This document shows positions 1-5,592 of a stretch of DNA of 6,555 nucleotides, piece after piece (positions within the stretch are counted from its first letter, which is position 1; each line of letters opens with the position of its first letter). This DNA comes from an uncultured Blautia sp. GTDB lineage: Bacteria; Bacillota; Clostridia; Lachnospirales; Lachnospiraceae. Position numbers and translations under genes: made by a program. The stretch is taken from positions 1 to 6,555 of the forward strand of contig CAMOXX010000158.1 of assembly GCA_946629475.1 (NCBI GenBank), given 5' to 3'. The notes beneath the pieces were generated by a model. It made no database searches. It was not told the origin of the DNA and saw nothing but the letters and a program-made list of their open reading frames with translations.

Positions 1-209
1 AGGTCGGTGGAGACGCGGGCGTAGGCGGCCACGCGGAGCTTTCGCCGGATAACAGGCGCGGGCGCGTTTATCTTTTCCACCTTCTGGCGAGTCTCGACCC
101 GCCGCTCCACTGTTTTCTCTTTGGGTCCGGCAGACGCCGCCGCTTCCCATGTGGGCCGCGCCAGTTCTTCCAGCATGCGGCTCCTGCCGACCTGTACTTT
201 CTTTTTCAT
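1..209 (-). CDS. Large serine recombinase, N-terminal 69 residues (runs off the left edge)
   Basis: This is the 5' end of a site-specific serine recombinase of the resolvase/invertase superfamily, probably the large kind that inserts and excises conjugative elements, transposons or phages. The start is the ATG at 207-209, with AAGGAG five bases upstream. The first 57 residues are basic and low in complexity (MKKKVQVGRSR, then KEKTVERRVETRQKVEKI). The resolvase domain then begins at LRVAAYARVSTD (residues 58-69). In this family the nucleophilic serine is the S of the RVS motif, here residue 67. Most of the catalytic domain and the DNA-binding C-terminus lie outside the window. A basic N-terminal extension of this sort is seen in recombinases of Clostridia mobile elements. 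The gene follows the DUF2828 gene in the same direction but has its own promoter. Family assignment is confident from the YARVSTD motif. Element type and completeness cannot be judged. Confidence 0.88.
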   Translation of the reverse strand, partial: MKKKVQVGRSRMLEELARPTWEAAASAGPKEKTVERRVETRQKVEKINAPAPVIRRKLRVAAYARVSTD

Positions 210-302
210 GGGTTCTCCTTGTAAATCCGAGAAGAAGTTCTCATGTATCGCCTGCCAGCGCAGATTCTTAATCCCTGCATGTAATTATATAAATATGAGT
301 AC

Positions 303-331
303 ATTATATCAGAACCCAAGGCTGGTTTCGA
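303..331 (-). promoter_or_regulatory. Promoter of the serine recombinase gene
   Basis: On the minus strand a perfect -10 box TATAAT (303-308) carries an extended TGA just upstream (309-311). It is spaced 17 bases from TCGAAA (326-331), which matches four of six bases of the -35 consensus. The predicted start is near 296, about 87 bases before the recombinase ATG. Just upstream of the -35 box the plus strand reads TTTCAG twice with a period of nine (338-343 and 347-352) around a GAAATTTC palindrome, a possible regulator site. The promoter is read from consensus only. Confidence 0.6.
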
Positions 332-402
332 TGGATTTTTCAGAAATTTCAGGGTTGTTTCACGAATTCTCTCAGACAACAGGACGCCCATAATATCAAT
401 TA

Positions 403-1863
403 TTACCCTGCTTTAATCCTCTCATAGCGCGCGCTTCCAATTATGGACATCATGTTGGTGTACGGGTCCATCTCTCCCTTCATCACCTGGGAGAAAACCC
501 TGGCTGTGAAGCCTGAAACCAGGCAGGTGCCCTTCTCATCCATTCTCACAGGCTGCTGCTGGCTGCGTGACCGGACATTCCAGAACACGACCCTCGGAAG
601 CCTGTATCCGTACCGTCTGTACAGCCTCTTCGCTGCCTCAAAGTTGCTGAGAGAGGCATTCTTCGCGCAGGCGTCAAATTCCATATCCGAAACAATGTAC
701 AGAGTAGACGGGAGCTCCTTCTGCGGCACACGGTTCTCCACTGCGGCCTGCAGGATCAGCTCAAAAACCGCCTGCAGATTTGTGTTGGCAATCTCGTTAA
801 AGGAACGGCAGTACCGGACCTTCTCCACAATATCCCTTCCCCGGATTTCCACCAGCTGCGGCGTCATCGAAAACGTGATAAAGTGGTTCCGGAACGCGCC
901 GCGATTGCGCTCTGCGAAATAGATAGCAAGCGACTGGGCCACTGCCGCAGGCAGCGGGCTGCCATTTCCATTCCAGTACATGGAGCCGGAGCCGTCTGCA
1001 ACGACAAGAGCGTTCTCATCATCGGTGAAATCCTCCAGTGCGTTCCATGTGGCATCCAGCACTCTGCGGTCATCTTCCTGCGCCTTGTAGGCAGCAGTCA
1101 CGATCTCATACGGCATCAGTGTTCCGGTATGCAGCACGGCACCGCCGGCCGTTACCTTCTCCATAAACTCCTGATAGCGCTCCCGGTCATTGCGCATAAA
1201 CGCATGCCGGTATTTGAACATCGCCTTTGAAGGCTGCTTTGCATAGTCAAAGCTGTAGTCGCGCTCGCGCAGGTTATTCTCAATGATACGGATCTCCGCC
1301 CGGAGTGCCGACAGTGCCTTGCGGTACTCCGCCTCGGTCATGCCAAAGGCCTTTGCAAGCTGCCTTGCAAGCTTGACAGTCTCCGCACTGGACGCGTTCA
1401 CGGAGGGCAGCCACTTTCCGAGCAGGGAAACCTGTCCGCCGTTCTGGAGCGCCTGCATGTCCTCCCGGAACTGCCGGAAAAGCACAGCCTCCGCAAAAGA
1501 CCGCGCAGGCGTGTCCAGCAGAACAAGGATATCATCCCAGCGGCCATACTCTGCAATATAAGCAAGGTTCCGCGTAAGCGAAGGCAGCTCGTTCTCAGCC
1601 AGCCACCTGAGCAGGGTGCGGAACACCCGTCTCTCACCCAGTCCGCCGCGGATGTCGCGGGCGTAGAAGAGAATCTTCATCGCCAGATCACGGTTCTCCG
1701 CAAAAGCGCGCAGAAACCGGTTCGTAATCTCCTCATCGCTCAGCGCCCGCATCGCACCGATCGCCGCAAACAGGTCAAGGCATTCTGCGCCGGTGCTTCT
1801 GTATGTCACTGCGCCATTCTCGGTACAGGTTCTGTTCAGTGTCTTTTTCAGAAAATTCAGCAT
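403..1863 (-). CDS. DUF2828 family protein: TROVE-like repeats plus vWA domain (Ro60-like architecture)
   Basis: This 486-residue protein is of the DUF2828 type, whose cellular role is not established. Residues 1-280 form an alpha-helical region with family landmarks: TENGAVTYRSTG (14-25), ARDIRGGLGERR (68-79) and EYGRWDDIL (105-113). A von Willebrand A domain follows, with a complete metal-ion-dependent adhesion site: D290-G-S292-G-S294, T361 in NTNLQAVF, and D393 in VSDMEFD. The architecture parallels Ro60/Rsr, the ring-shaped RNA-binding protein of RNA quality control, but this is a distinct family and RNA binding is inference. The chosen ATG (1861-1863) has AAAGGAGAG seven bases upstream. 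A reading 35 codons longer has no good ribosome site and runs into a SufS remnant, so I reject it. Length and C-terminus look complete, and the gene ends in two consecutive TAA codons. A candidate promoter/operator lies at 1912-1936. There is no signal peptide, so it should be cytoplasmic. Confidence 0.85.
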   Translation of the reverse strand: MLNFLKKTLNRTCTENGAVTYRSTGAECLDLFAAIGAMRALSDEEITNRFLRAFAENRDLAMKILFYARDIRGGLGERRVFRTLLRWLAENELPSLTRNLAYIAEYGRWDDILVLLDTPARSFAEAVLFRQFREDMQALQNGGQVSLLGKWLPSVNASSAETVKLARQLAKAFGMTEAEYRKALSALRAEIRIIENNLRERDYSFDYAKQPSKAMFKYRHAFMRNDRERYQEFMEKVTAGGAVLHTGTLMPYEIVTAAYKAQEDDRRVLDATWNALEDFTDDENALVVADGSGSMYWNGNGSPLPAAVAQSLAIYFAERNRGAFRNHFITFSMTPQLVEIRGRDIVEKVRYCRSFNEIANTNLQAVFELILQAAVENRVPQKELPSTLYIVSDMEFDACAKNASLSNFEAAKRLYRRYGYRLPRVVFWNVRSRSQQQPVRMDEKGTCLVSGFTARVFSQVMKGEMDPYTNMMSIIGSARYERIKAG

Positions 1864-1911
1864 GATAATCTCTCCTTTCCAGCTTTTGTCCGGGGCTTCT
1901 GCCCTTCGGCA

Positions 1912-1936
1912 AGTATACAGTACCATATCTGTACAG
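1912..1936 (-). promoter_or_regulatory. Candidate promoter and operator of the DUF2828 gene
   Basis: The minus strand carries TATACT (1912-1917, five of six -10 bases), about 48 bases before the DUF2828 ATG. No good -35 box is seen. Overlapping it is an inverted repeat TACAG-N8-CTGTA (1916-1933). The right half continues into the 8-bp palindrome CTGTACAG (1929-1936), giving three TACAG-type half sites. A dyad overlapping a -10 box is typical of a repressor site. No particular regulator can be named from this. Confidence 0.35.
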
Positions 1937-1957
1937 CTTATTCCCGGAAAAAAAGAT

Positions 1958-2134
1958 GCGAACGGCAATCCCCCGTTTGTCCAGCATGGCCGCTATATCA
2001 AAAGGATGCACGCCGTCTGCGACGAAAGAGACTGCGCCTGCGCGCTGCGGAGGATCTCCCAGGATGTGCAGGTAAGGAACACAGGACAGCCCTGCCAGAA
2101 GATACGACATCAGCTCTTCCTCATGCTTCCGCAT
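1958..2134 (-). pseudogene. Remnant of a SufS-type cysteine desulfurase (C-terminal-domain fragment)
   Basis: A stretch of about 59 codons on the minus strand closely resembles the C-terminal domain of SufS/Csd cysteine desulfurases. These PLP enzymes release sulfur from cysteine for Fe-S cluster assembly. Recognisable parts are KHEEELMSYLLAGLS, then RAGAVSFVADGVHPFDIAAM, then LDKRGIAVR. In intact enzymes GIAVR is followed by (T/A)GHHCAQPL with the active-site cysteine. Here homology stops exactly after GIAVR, and the next bases are the DUF2828 leader. The N-terminal PLP-binding lysine domain is also missing. The frame stays open from an ATG at 2224 to 1775, but its last part only shadows the DUF2828 gene in another frame. 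It has no catalytic residues, so it is a deletion scar and not a working gene. Confidence 0.75.
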
Positions 2135-2223
2135 CCCGCTGTAGGCAAACGGACGGATGGAGAAGAGGGCATCCTTCTCATCAAAGCCCTTCATCTTGCG
2201 GTTTCCAACCGAATGCTGGGTCA

Positions 2224-2355
2224 TTACAATGTTCGGGGTTCCGCAATTGAAATCTGTTTGGCAAGTGCCTGGGAGCTGACATATTCTTCCCGGGCAGCAA
2301 GCGAAAAGCTCCCTGTTTCTGCCGCTTTCAGAAAATAGCGGATTTTTCTCAACAT
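2224..2355 (-). pseudogene. LysR-family regulator, truncated N-terminal HTH fragment (43 codons)
   Basis: From the ATG at 2353-2355 the minus strand encodes 43 residues: MLRKIRYFLKAAETGSFS, then LAAREEYVSSQALAKQIS, then IAEPRTL and a TAA stop at 2224-2226. This is the winged helix-turn-helix start of a LysR-type transcriptional regulator, matching the usual pattern of a ...RYF...AETGSFS..A....VSQ.ALS.QI..LE start. Homology ends near KQISI. The rest of the wing and the whole effector-binding domain are absent, so the gene is broken. A GGGG ribosome-site-like run sits about ten bases before the ATG, suggesting the original start is kept. The stop codon overlaps an ATG (TAATG) that opens the frame holding the SufS fragment, a by-product of the junction. 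The peptide could still be made, but it lacks the dimerisation parts of the family. Confidence 0.75.
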
Positions 2356-2549
2356 AACAATTTACCCCTTTTCATACTAACATACCGGTGAATAGCAAAG
2401 GTAGCAGTTTTTGCTCACAGGGTTGTAACCTGAAGTTGAAACACGGGAGGATCAGACACCTGCAGGCATGCTTGCGGAGGTTCAGGACTTTTGGCTTTGT
2501 AATCATATTTTGCGTTACCGGCAGCATCATCACGGAATTCTATGAAAAA
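2356..2549. other. Intergenic stretch, former upstream region of the LysR fragment
   Basis: No coding sequence is supported here on either strand. The plus strand has a direct repeat CATAC-TAA-CATAC just upstream of the LysR fragment, next to an ACCGGT palindrome. A short stem AGCAAA/TTTGCT lies near 2396-2417, and the palindromes CCTGCAGG and GCATGC lie near 2459-2470. These could be leftovers of an autoregulated LysR promoter, but none is a strong match to a defined site. Confidence 0.3.
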
Positions 2550-2635
2550 GTTCAGCACCCCATGGACATGAATGAACTTCGCCTGAAATGCAGGCATTTC
2601 AGGCGAAGTTCGATCACGTTCATGGGGTGCTGAAC
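2545..2635 (-). terminator. Very long hairpin terminator after the C_GCAxxG_C_C gene
   Basis: Two 42-base arms (2550-2591 and 2594-2635) are reverse complements at 38 of 42 positions, separated by only two bases. On the minus strand the hairpin begins six bases after the stop codon of the C_GCAxxG_C_C gene and is followed directly by TTTTT (2545-2549), the layout of a Rho-independent terminator. The mismatches lie in one short stretch in the middle of the arms, while both ends of the stem are perfect. The stem is several times longer than normal terminators need. It may therefore have begun as a mobile palindromic repeat, but no target-site duplication is visible. Confidence 0.7.
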
Positions 2636-2641
2636 AGTTAT

Positions 2642-3031
2642 TTATAATCCCATGATATCACCGTATACGAGCACCGCGTTCCTCACACACTCTTCACACG
2701 GGCACAGCGGTTTTCCGTCAACCATACTTTTCAGATCCTTACAGGTGACCGCGCCGCATCTCTTTTTAAACTCCGTGATCATCTGACGCGTGTACCGCAG
2801 CGTTCCCTGTCCTTTGGTTTTCATCCCCGCAGCCATGCCGGCACCGATCAGCGCGCCGCAAGTGGCTTCCATCGTTCCCATGCCCGCGCAGAACCCGGCG
2901 GAAATCTGTTTCAGCTGCTCCTCAGGCAGTCCGGTCTGGTCAGCCAGCACCGCAGTAACGGCCTGTGAGCAGTTGTATCCTCCACTGTTCTTAAGCATAA
3001 CCGCTTTCTCAGCTCTCTCCTCTATTGTCAT
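2642..3031 (-). CDS. C_GCAxxG_C_C family protein (putative redox-active, cysteine-rich)
   Basis: This 129-residue protein belongs to the C_GCAxxG_C_C family of small putative redox proteins, named for conserved cysteines and a CGAxxG motif. The exact reaction is unknown. Visible features are YNCSQAV (C21), GFCAGMGTMEATCGALIG (C48 and C58, with CGALIG at 58-63), RCGAVTC (C92, C97), and a C-terminal cluster C110, C112, C115 containing a CEEC pair. The spaced cysteines suggest thiol chemistry or a metal/Fe-S site; that is inference. The length fits the family. The ATG at 3029-3031 is chosen because GGGAGAGAAAG lies directly upstream. An ATG ten codons earlier (3061) has no clear ribosome site. 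No signal peptide or membrane segment is seen. It sits alone between the structured RNA-like segment and the long hairpin terminator, so it may be monocistronic. Transcription from the promoter near 3248 could include the structured segment as a leader of about 210 bases. Confidence 0.87.
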   Translation of the reverse strand: MTIEERAEKAVMLKNSGGYNCSQAVTAVLADQTGLPEEQLKQISAGFCAGMGTMEATCGALIGAGMAAGMKTKGQGTLRYTRQMITEFKKRCGAVTCKDLKSMVDGKPLCPCEECVRNAVLVYGDIMGL

Positions 3032-3117
3032 CTTTCTCTCCCTTTCATGATTTCTCAGCATCCCGAACCTGTTTCACGGATTCAGGTAAACACCCATAGG
3101 TTCATCCCCATTTGACA

Positions 3118-3241
3118 GCAATCCTGCAAGGCACGTTTTTCTGCCGGAAGCGGCCACGCTTATGCAGGAATCGAACCTGCTCCAATACGTAAATGGGTGG
3201 TGTATTTGCATAATATTTGCTGTACGTGCCTTTTGGATTGC
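3118..3241 (-). ncRNA. Candidate structured RNA with a tRNA-like T-arm (possible Y-like RNA)
   Basis: On the minus strand this 124-base segment folds by eye into a long stem closed by its two ends. GCAATCC (3235-3241) pairs with GGATTGC (3118-3124). After an AA/GCA internal loop, AAGGCACGT (3224-3232) pairs with ACGTGCCTT (3128-3136). Inside, in order, are GCA-N7-TGC (3208-3220), AATAC-N13-GTATT (3184-3206), a perfect T-arm GCAGG-TTCGATT-CCTGC (3164-3180), and AAGCG-TGGC-CGCTT (3148-3161). The T-loop matches the tRNA T54-T55-C56-R57-A58 pattern. It is not an ordinary tRNA: the T-arm is not followed by an acceptor strand with a partner, nor by CCA. An end-closed stem with an internal loop plus a tRNA-like module is the plan of bacterial Y RNAs, which bind Ro60/Rsr, and a Ro60-like gene lies downstream. 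No U-run ends it, so it could instead be a leader of the C_GCAxxG_C_C mRNA. Confidence 0.45.
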
Positions 3242-3247
3242 ATCCTT

Positions 3248-3276
3248 ATCATACGATATCAGCACAGTATTATCCC
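3248..3276 (-). promoter_or_regulatory. Promoter for the structured RNA segment
   Basis: The minus strand has TATGAT (3248-3253, five of six -10 bases) with GGGATA (3271-3276, three of six -35 bases) 17 bases upstream. Six bases separate the -10 box from 3241, so the expected start is the first G of the closing stem of the structured segment. The -35 match is poor. The agreement between start site and stem is the stronger evidence. Confidence 0.45.
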
Positions 3277-3279
3277 GGC

Positions 3280-3310
3280 AAAAAAGTTGCGAGGTATCCG
3301 TTCAGTACCT
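3280..3310 (-). terminator. Weak candidate terminator after the WYL gene pair
   Basis: Just after the stop of the downstream WYL gene the minus strand can form AGGTA-N9-TACCT (3292-3310), followed after six bases by a run of six T (3280-3285). The stem is only five pairs and the T-run is displaced, so efficient termination is doubtful. It would separate the WYL transcript from the structured RNA unit. Confidence 0.3.
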
Positions 3311-3317
3311 TCAATCT

Positions 3318-4217
3318 TTATGTTGCGAACTCTTTCTGTTTTTGAATCCGTTCCCGTAAAAGACGGATAAAGCTCTCCGGCTCCGTCACCTTTACCGCCG
3401 CGCCGAACGACAGAATCCGGATCACCATCTCGATCTCATCCTGCCTGTCGTACCTGAGGGTCACACGGTAGTGGTTTTCATCCAGCCGCTTTGTCTCCTT
3501 CTCCAGATGGGAAAAATGCAGCAGCACGCGCTCCAGGGCGTTGCGCCGGTCCTCCAGTTCAAAGGTAACCGTGTCTTCGGACGCCTCCTTCAGAGCCATC
3601 CTGTCCCCATGTTCCGCCGGAACACACTCCATGATTCTCGAAAGGTTGATCATCATCCGCCTCTTATATCCTCCGGCAATCAGCCGGAACCTGTCATCCT
3701 TCTCAGAATATTCCAGATAGTACGGCGTGACCGTCAGCCTTCTTTCCATCTGCCGTCCCGACCTGAAGCTGATCACAAGGTTCCGATTTTCCCGGATTGC
3801 GTCAAGGATCACTCTGAAGTGACGGATGTATCCGGCATCGGTGTAATCGTCTCCATTTGAGTACCGGTCATAGTATACGATCATCTCCGGTGTGAACAAA
3901 GGTTCAACATCCTCAAGCCCGGCCATATCCGGCTTGAAAAGCTGTATCCTCGGATCCAGCAGCATCGCTTTCATCCAGCGTTTTTCCAGGGTTGTGAGCG
4001 GCAGGGAGGGTTCTTCCCGGAGGGGCGTCGAAAAATCGCCGCGCAGCAGTCTCCATTTTTTTTTCATTCCGTCCGGAATGGTCAGCATGCTCTCCCCGAA
4101 AGCATACTTCTGCACAATGGTATTGAGCTCCCTGCCGGTCAGGGCTCCCCGCACTGCCTCCCGAAGAATAACGGAAGCGGTTTGATAGTATGTACTGTAG
4201 ATTTCATGAAACAGCAT
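3318..4217 (-). CDS. WYL domain-containing protein, downstream partner of the pair
   Basis: This 299-residue WYL-family protein is probably a ligand-sensing transcriptional regulator or co-regulator in the cytoplasm. The N-terminal 100 residues (FHEIYSTYYQTASVILREAV, TIVQKYAFGESMLTIP, and TLEKRWMKAMLLDPRIQLF) are typical of the second member of tandem WYL pairs in Clostridia, and I see no clear helix-turn-helix there. The WYL domain covers about 128-200, with YLEYSEKDDRFRLIAGG (157-173) and INLSRIMEC (180-188). The C-terminal extension, about 205-290, includes MVIRILSFGAAVKVTEP. The ATG (4215-4217) lies 14 bases inside the end of the upstream WYL gene and is preceded by GGGGAAG, so translation is probably coupled and the products may act together as in PafBC. 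Targets are unknown. The neighbouring structured RNA and DUF2828 gene are candidates by position only. Confidence 0.87.
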   Translation of the reverse strand: MLFHEIYSTYYQTASVILREAVRGALTGRELNTIVQKYAFGESMLTIPDGMKKKWRLLRGDFSTPLREEPSLPLTTLEKRWMKAMLLDPRIQLFKPDMAGLEDVEPLFTPEMIVYYDRYSNGDDYTDAGYIRHFRVILDAIRENRNLVISFRSGRQMERRLTVTPYYLEYSEKDDRFRLIAGGYKRRMMINLSRIMECVPAEHGDRMALKEASEDTVTFELEDRRNALERVLLHFSHLEKETKRLDENHYRVTLRYDRQDEIEMVIRILSFGAAVKVTEPESFIRLLRERIQKQKEFAT

Positions 4218-5427
4218 TGGTATCTTCCCCGTACATCAGCGTCATCTCATCAAGGTCCTTCCAGAAGCGGTCCGGCACCCGCTGATCCGTGCATTTCAGC
4301 TCTGTCACCCTGCCCGTAAACGTCCGCAGCCACGGAATCATCTCAAATGCATCGTACACATCCGCCGTGAACCGCCAGTGGGTATCATCCAGACGCTCCA
4401 CGGAGCCGCACCGTTTCTCCCGCTCCAGTCTTTCCACTATATGGCCTTCCTCCGTTCCCGCAAAGACGGTCATCTCGATATGTTCGAGCCGTGAACTGTT
4501 GTTTCCGGTCACACCCCACACATGGGAGCAGAAATCCGCCAGTTCCTGTTCCAGTCCGGGAGGATATTCACAGATATCACCTTTTTTGATATTGTCGATC
4601 AGGTCCACCCTGTAAAAGGAAAAACGTTTTCCCAATAAAGATGCTGCAAGAAGATACTGCCTGCCTGTCTGTGTTCCGATATAGACCTTCAGCGGCAGAA
4701 CCGTCACACTGTTTTTGCGGACCGTAAACGAAACGCGCCGTTTTTCCCCGATCGCGGTCAGCAGTTCATACAGTATTTCACTGTCCAGAGCATTCAGAAT
4801 ATAGTGATGTTTAAAGCGGAACCTGTCAAATTGATCCGGAATCCGCTGCTGCAAAAAAGATCCGGCCGCCCCGAGAGGCGCTGCCTCCGAGAAAAAAGCC
4901 GCGGCAGGACCCCAGGCAGAGAGATTCACCGGACTCTCACTCAGCAGGTAAACTTTCTCGCGTCCTCTTTTTTGCACAGTCACAAGACCCAGGGAGCCAT
5001 ACTCCCGGAGCTTTTTCCGAACGGTGGACTCATCTGGAAGGTCATCCGCCTCAAACTCCAATAACCTGTCGGTCAGCTCATCCATGATTTCCGTGATCGA
5101 CAGGCCGCCGGAACCCTTCAGAATATCCAGAAGATAAAAATGCAGAGTGATATCCCGATCCGTAAAGCTTTTGGTGCGGAATGCCCTGTACAGAGGATTT
5201 TCCGGAATGGAGCGGCTGTCTACCGACAGGAAGACGCGCCGGCCGTCCGCATCCTGCCCGAATTTCATATAATCCCCCAGCCAGCTCTCCACACGGCGGC
5301 GCTCATTGTCATAGCTCCTGGCGCTCTTTTCTGTAAAGTCGCCGCGGTGCCGGAAGCCATATACATAGAAGGATCGGATGTAGGCGCGGATCCTGCTGAA
5401 ATTTTTGATCAGTTCACTGTAACCCAA
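4204..5427 (-). CDS. WYL domain-containing transcriptional regulator (TTG start)
   Basis: This 407-residue protein is a WYL-family transcriptional regulator. The N-terminal region RIRAYIRSFYVYGFRHR, then SARSYDNERRRVESWLGDYM (35-54), is characteristic of the first protein of WYL pairs in Clostridia. A winged helix lies at about 93-162 (DITLHFYLLDIL, STVRKKLREYGSLGLV, KVYLLSE). The WYL ligand-binding domain spans about 215-300, with GRQYLLAAS (255-263) and FSFYRVDLIDNI (269-280). A C-terminal extension covers 310-395 (PWLRTFTGRVTEL). The start is taken as TTG (5425-5427) with AGGGAG eight bases upstream. The frame has a stop about 27 bases further upstream and no ATG between, so an alternative start is required unless translation begins later. 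The stop TGA overlaps the next WYL gene by 14 bases. WYL domains bind ligands such as nucleotides or single-stranded DNA in studied members; the ligand here is unknown. Confidence 0.88.
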   Translation of the reverse strand: MGYSELIKNFSRIRAYIRSFYVYGFRHRGDFTEKSARSYDNERRRVESWLGDYMKFGQDADGRRVFLSVDSRSIPENPLYRAFRTKSFTDRDITLHFYLLDILKGSGGLSITEIMDELTDRLLEFEADDLPDESTVRKKLREYGSLGLVTVQKRGREKVYLLSESPVNLSAWGPAAAFFSEAAPLGAAGSFLQQRIPDQFDRFRFKHHYILNALDSEILYELLTAIGEKRRVSFTVRKNSVTVLPLKVYIGTQTGRQYLLAASLLGKRFSFYRVDLIDNIKKGDICEYPPGLEQELADFCSHVWGVTGNNSSRLEHIEMTVFAGTEEGHIVERLEREKRCGSVERLDDTHWRFTADVYDAFEMIPWLRTFTGRVTELKCTDQRVPDRFWKDLDEMTLMYGEDTNAVS

Positions 5428-5592
5428 ATTGATTTCTCCCTGTAACCGGTCAGATCAGGGCAAAGCACCTGCTGCAGAGCCCATGATTCACTCGTCAAAA
5501 GCTGCTTCCGGATTGTTTCGCACTTCGTGCACCCACAATCCTGCCCGCCATTCGGATTCCATGGGGCTTCGGCTGTCTTCGTACCCCGCAAT
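5428..5592. other. Intergenic gap between the Uma2-like gene and the WYL pair
   Basis: I see no supported gene here. It holds the AGGGAG ribosome site of the TTG-started WYL gene and a small GCAC-TTC-GTGC stem near 5520. A minus-strand frame of 60 codons starting with TTG at 5591 reads through but has no ribosome site and overlaps the WYL start, so it is not called. No strong promoter or terminator is visible, so co-transcription of the flanking genes remains open. Confidence 0.4.

Noticed and set aside
206..391. A 61-codon minus-strand reading frame ending at the recombinase start (ATGA overlap)
   Set aside because: The recombinase promoter at 303-331 lies inside it, so the transcript would lack its start. 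The protein resembles nothing known.
443..922. Plus-strand reading frames of up to 159 codons within the DUF2828 gene
   Set aside because: They are antisense shadows of a well-supported gene and show no protein family features.
1864..1968. A 35-residue N-terminal extension of the DUF2828 protein
   Set aside because: It has no ribosome site, crosses the promoter dyad and begins in the SufS remnant. The ATG at 1863 has a strong AAAGGAGAG and fits the family start.
1793..2338. A long plus-strand reading frame of 181 codons
   Set aside because: It runs antisense to the DUF2828 start, the SufS remnant and the LysR remnant, has no family resemblance and no ribosome site.
2388..2633. A plus-strand frame of 81 codons across the long palindrome
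   Set aside because: Half of it is the hairpin itself, and it has no ribosome site or recognisable protein.
3157..3229. A tRNA gene on the minus strand built around the T-arm at 3164-3180
   Set aside because: The seven bases after the T-arm (ATAAGCG) find no acceptor partner at the right distance, there is no CCA or D-arm with GG, and the real end pairing lies further out.
3074..3265. A 63-codon minus-strand frame through the structured segment
   Set aside because: Its composition is unlike a protein, it lacks a ribosome site, and the stem and T-arm pairing explains the sequence better.
5409..5591. A 60-codon minus-strand frame containing CGCTKC in the gap before the WYL gene
   Set aside because: It has a TTG start without a ribosome site, and its end overlaps the WYL start in another frame. 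There is no homology I recognise.
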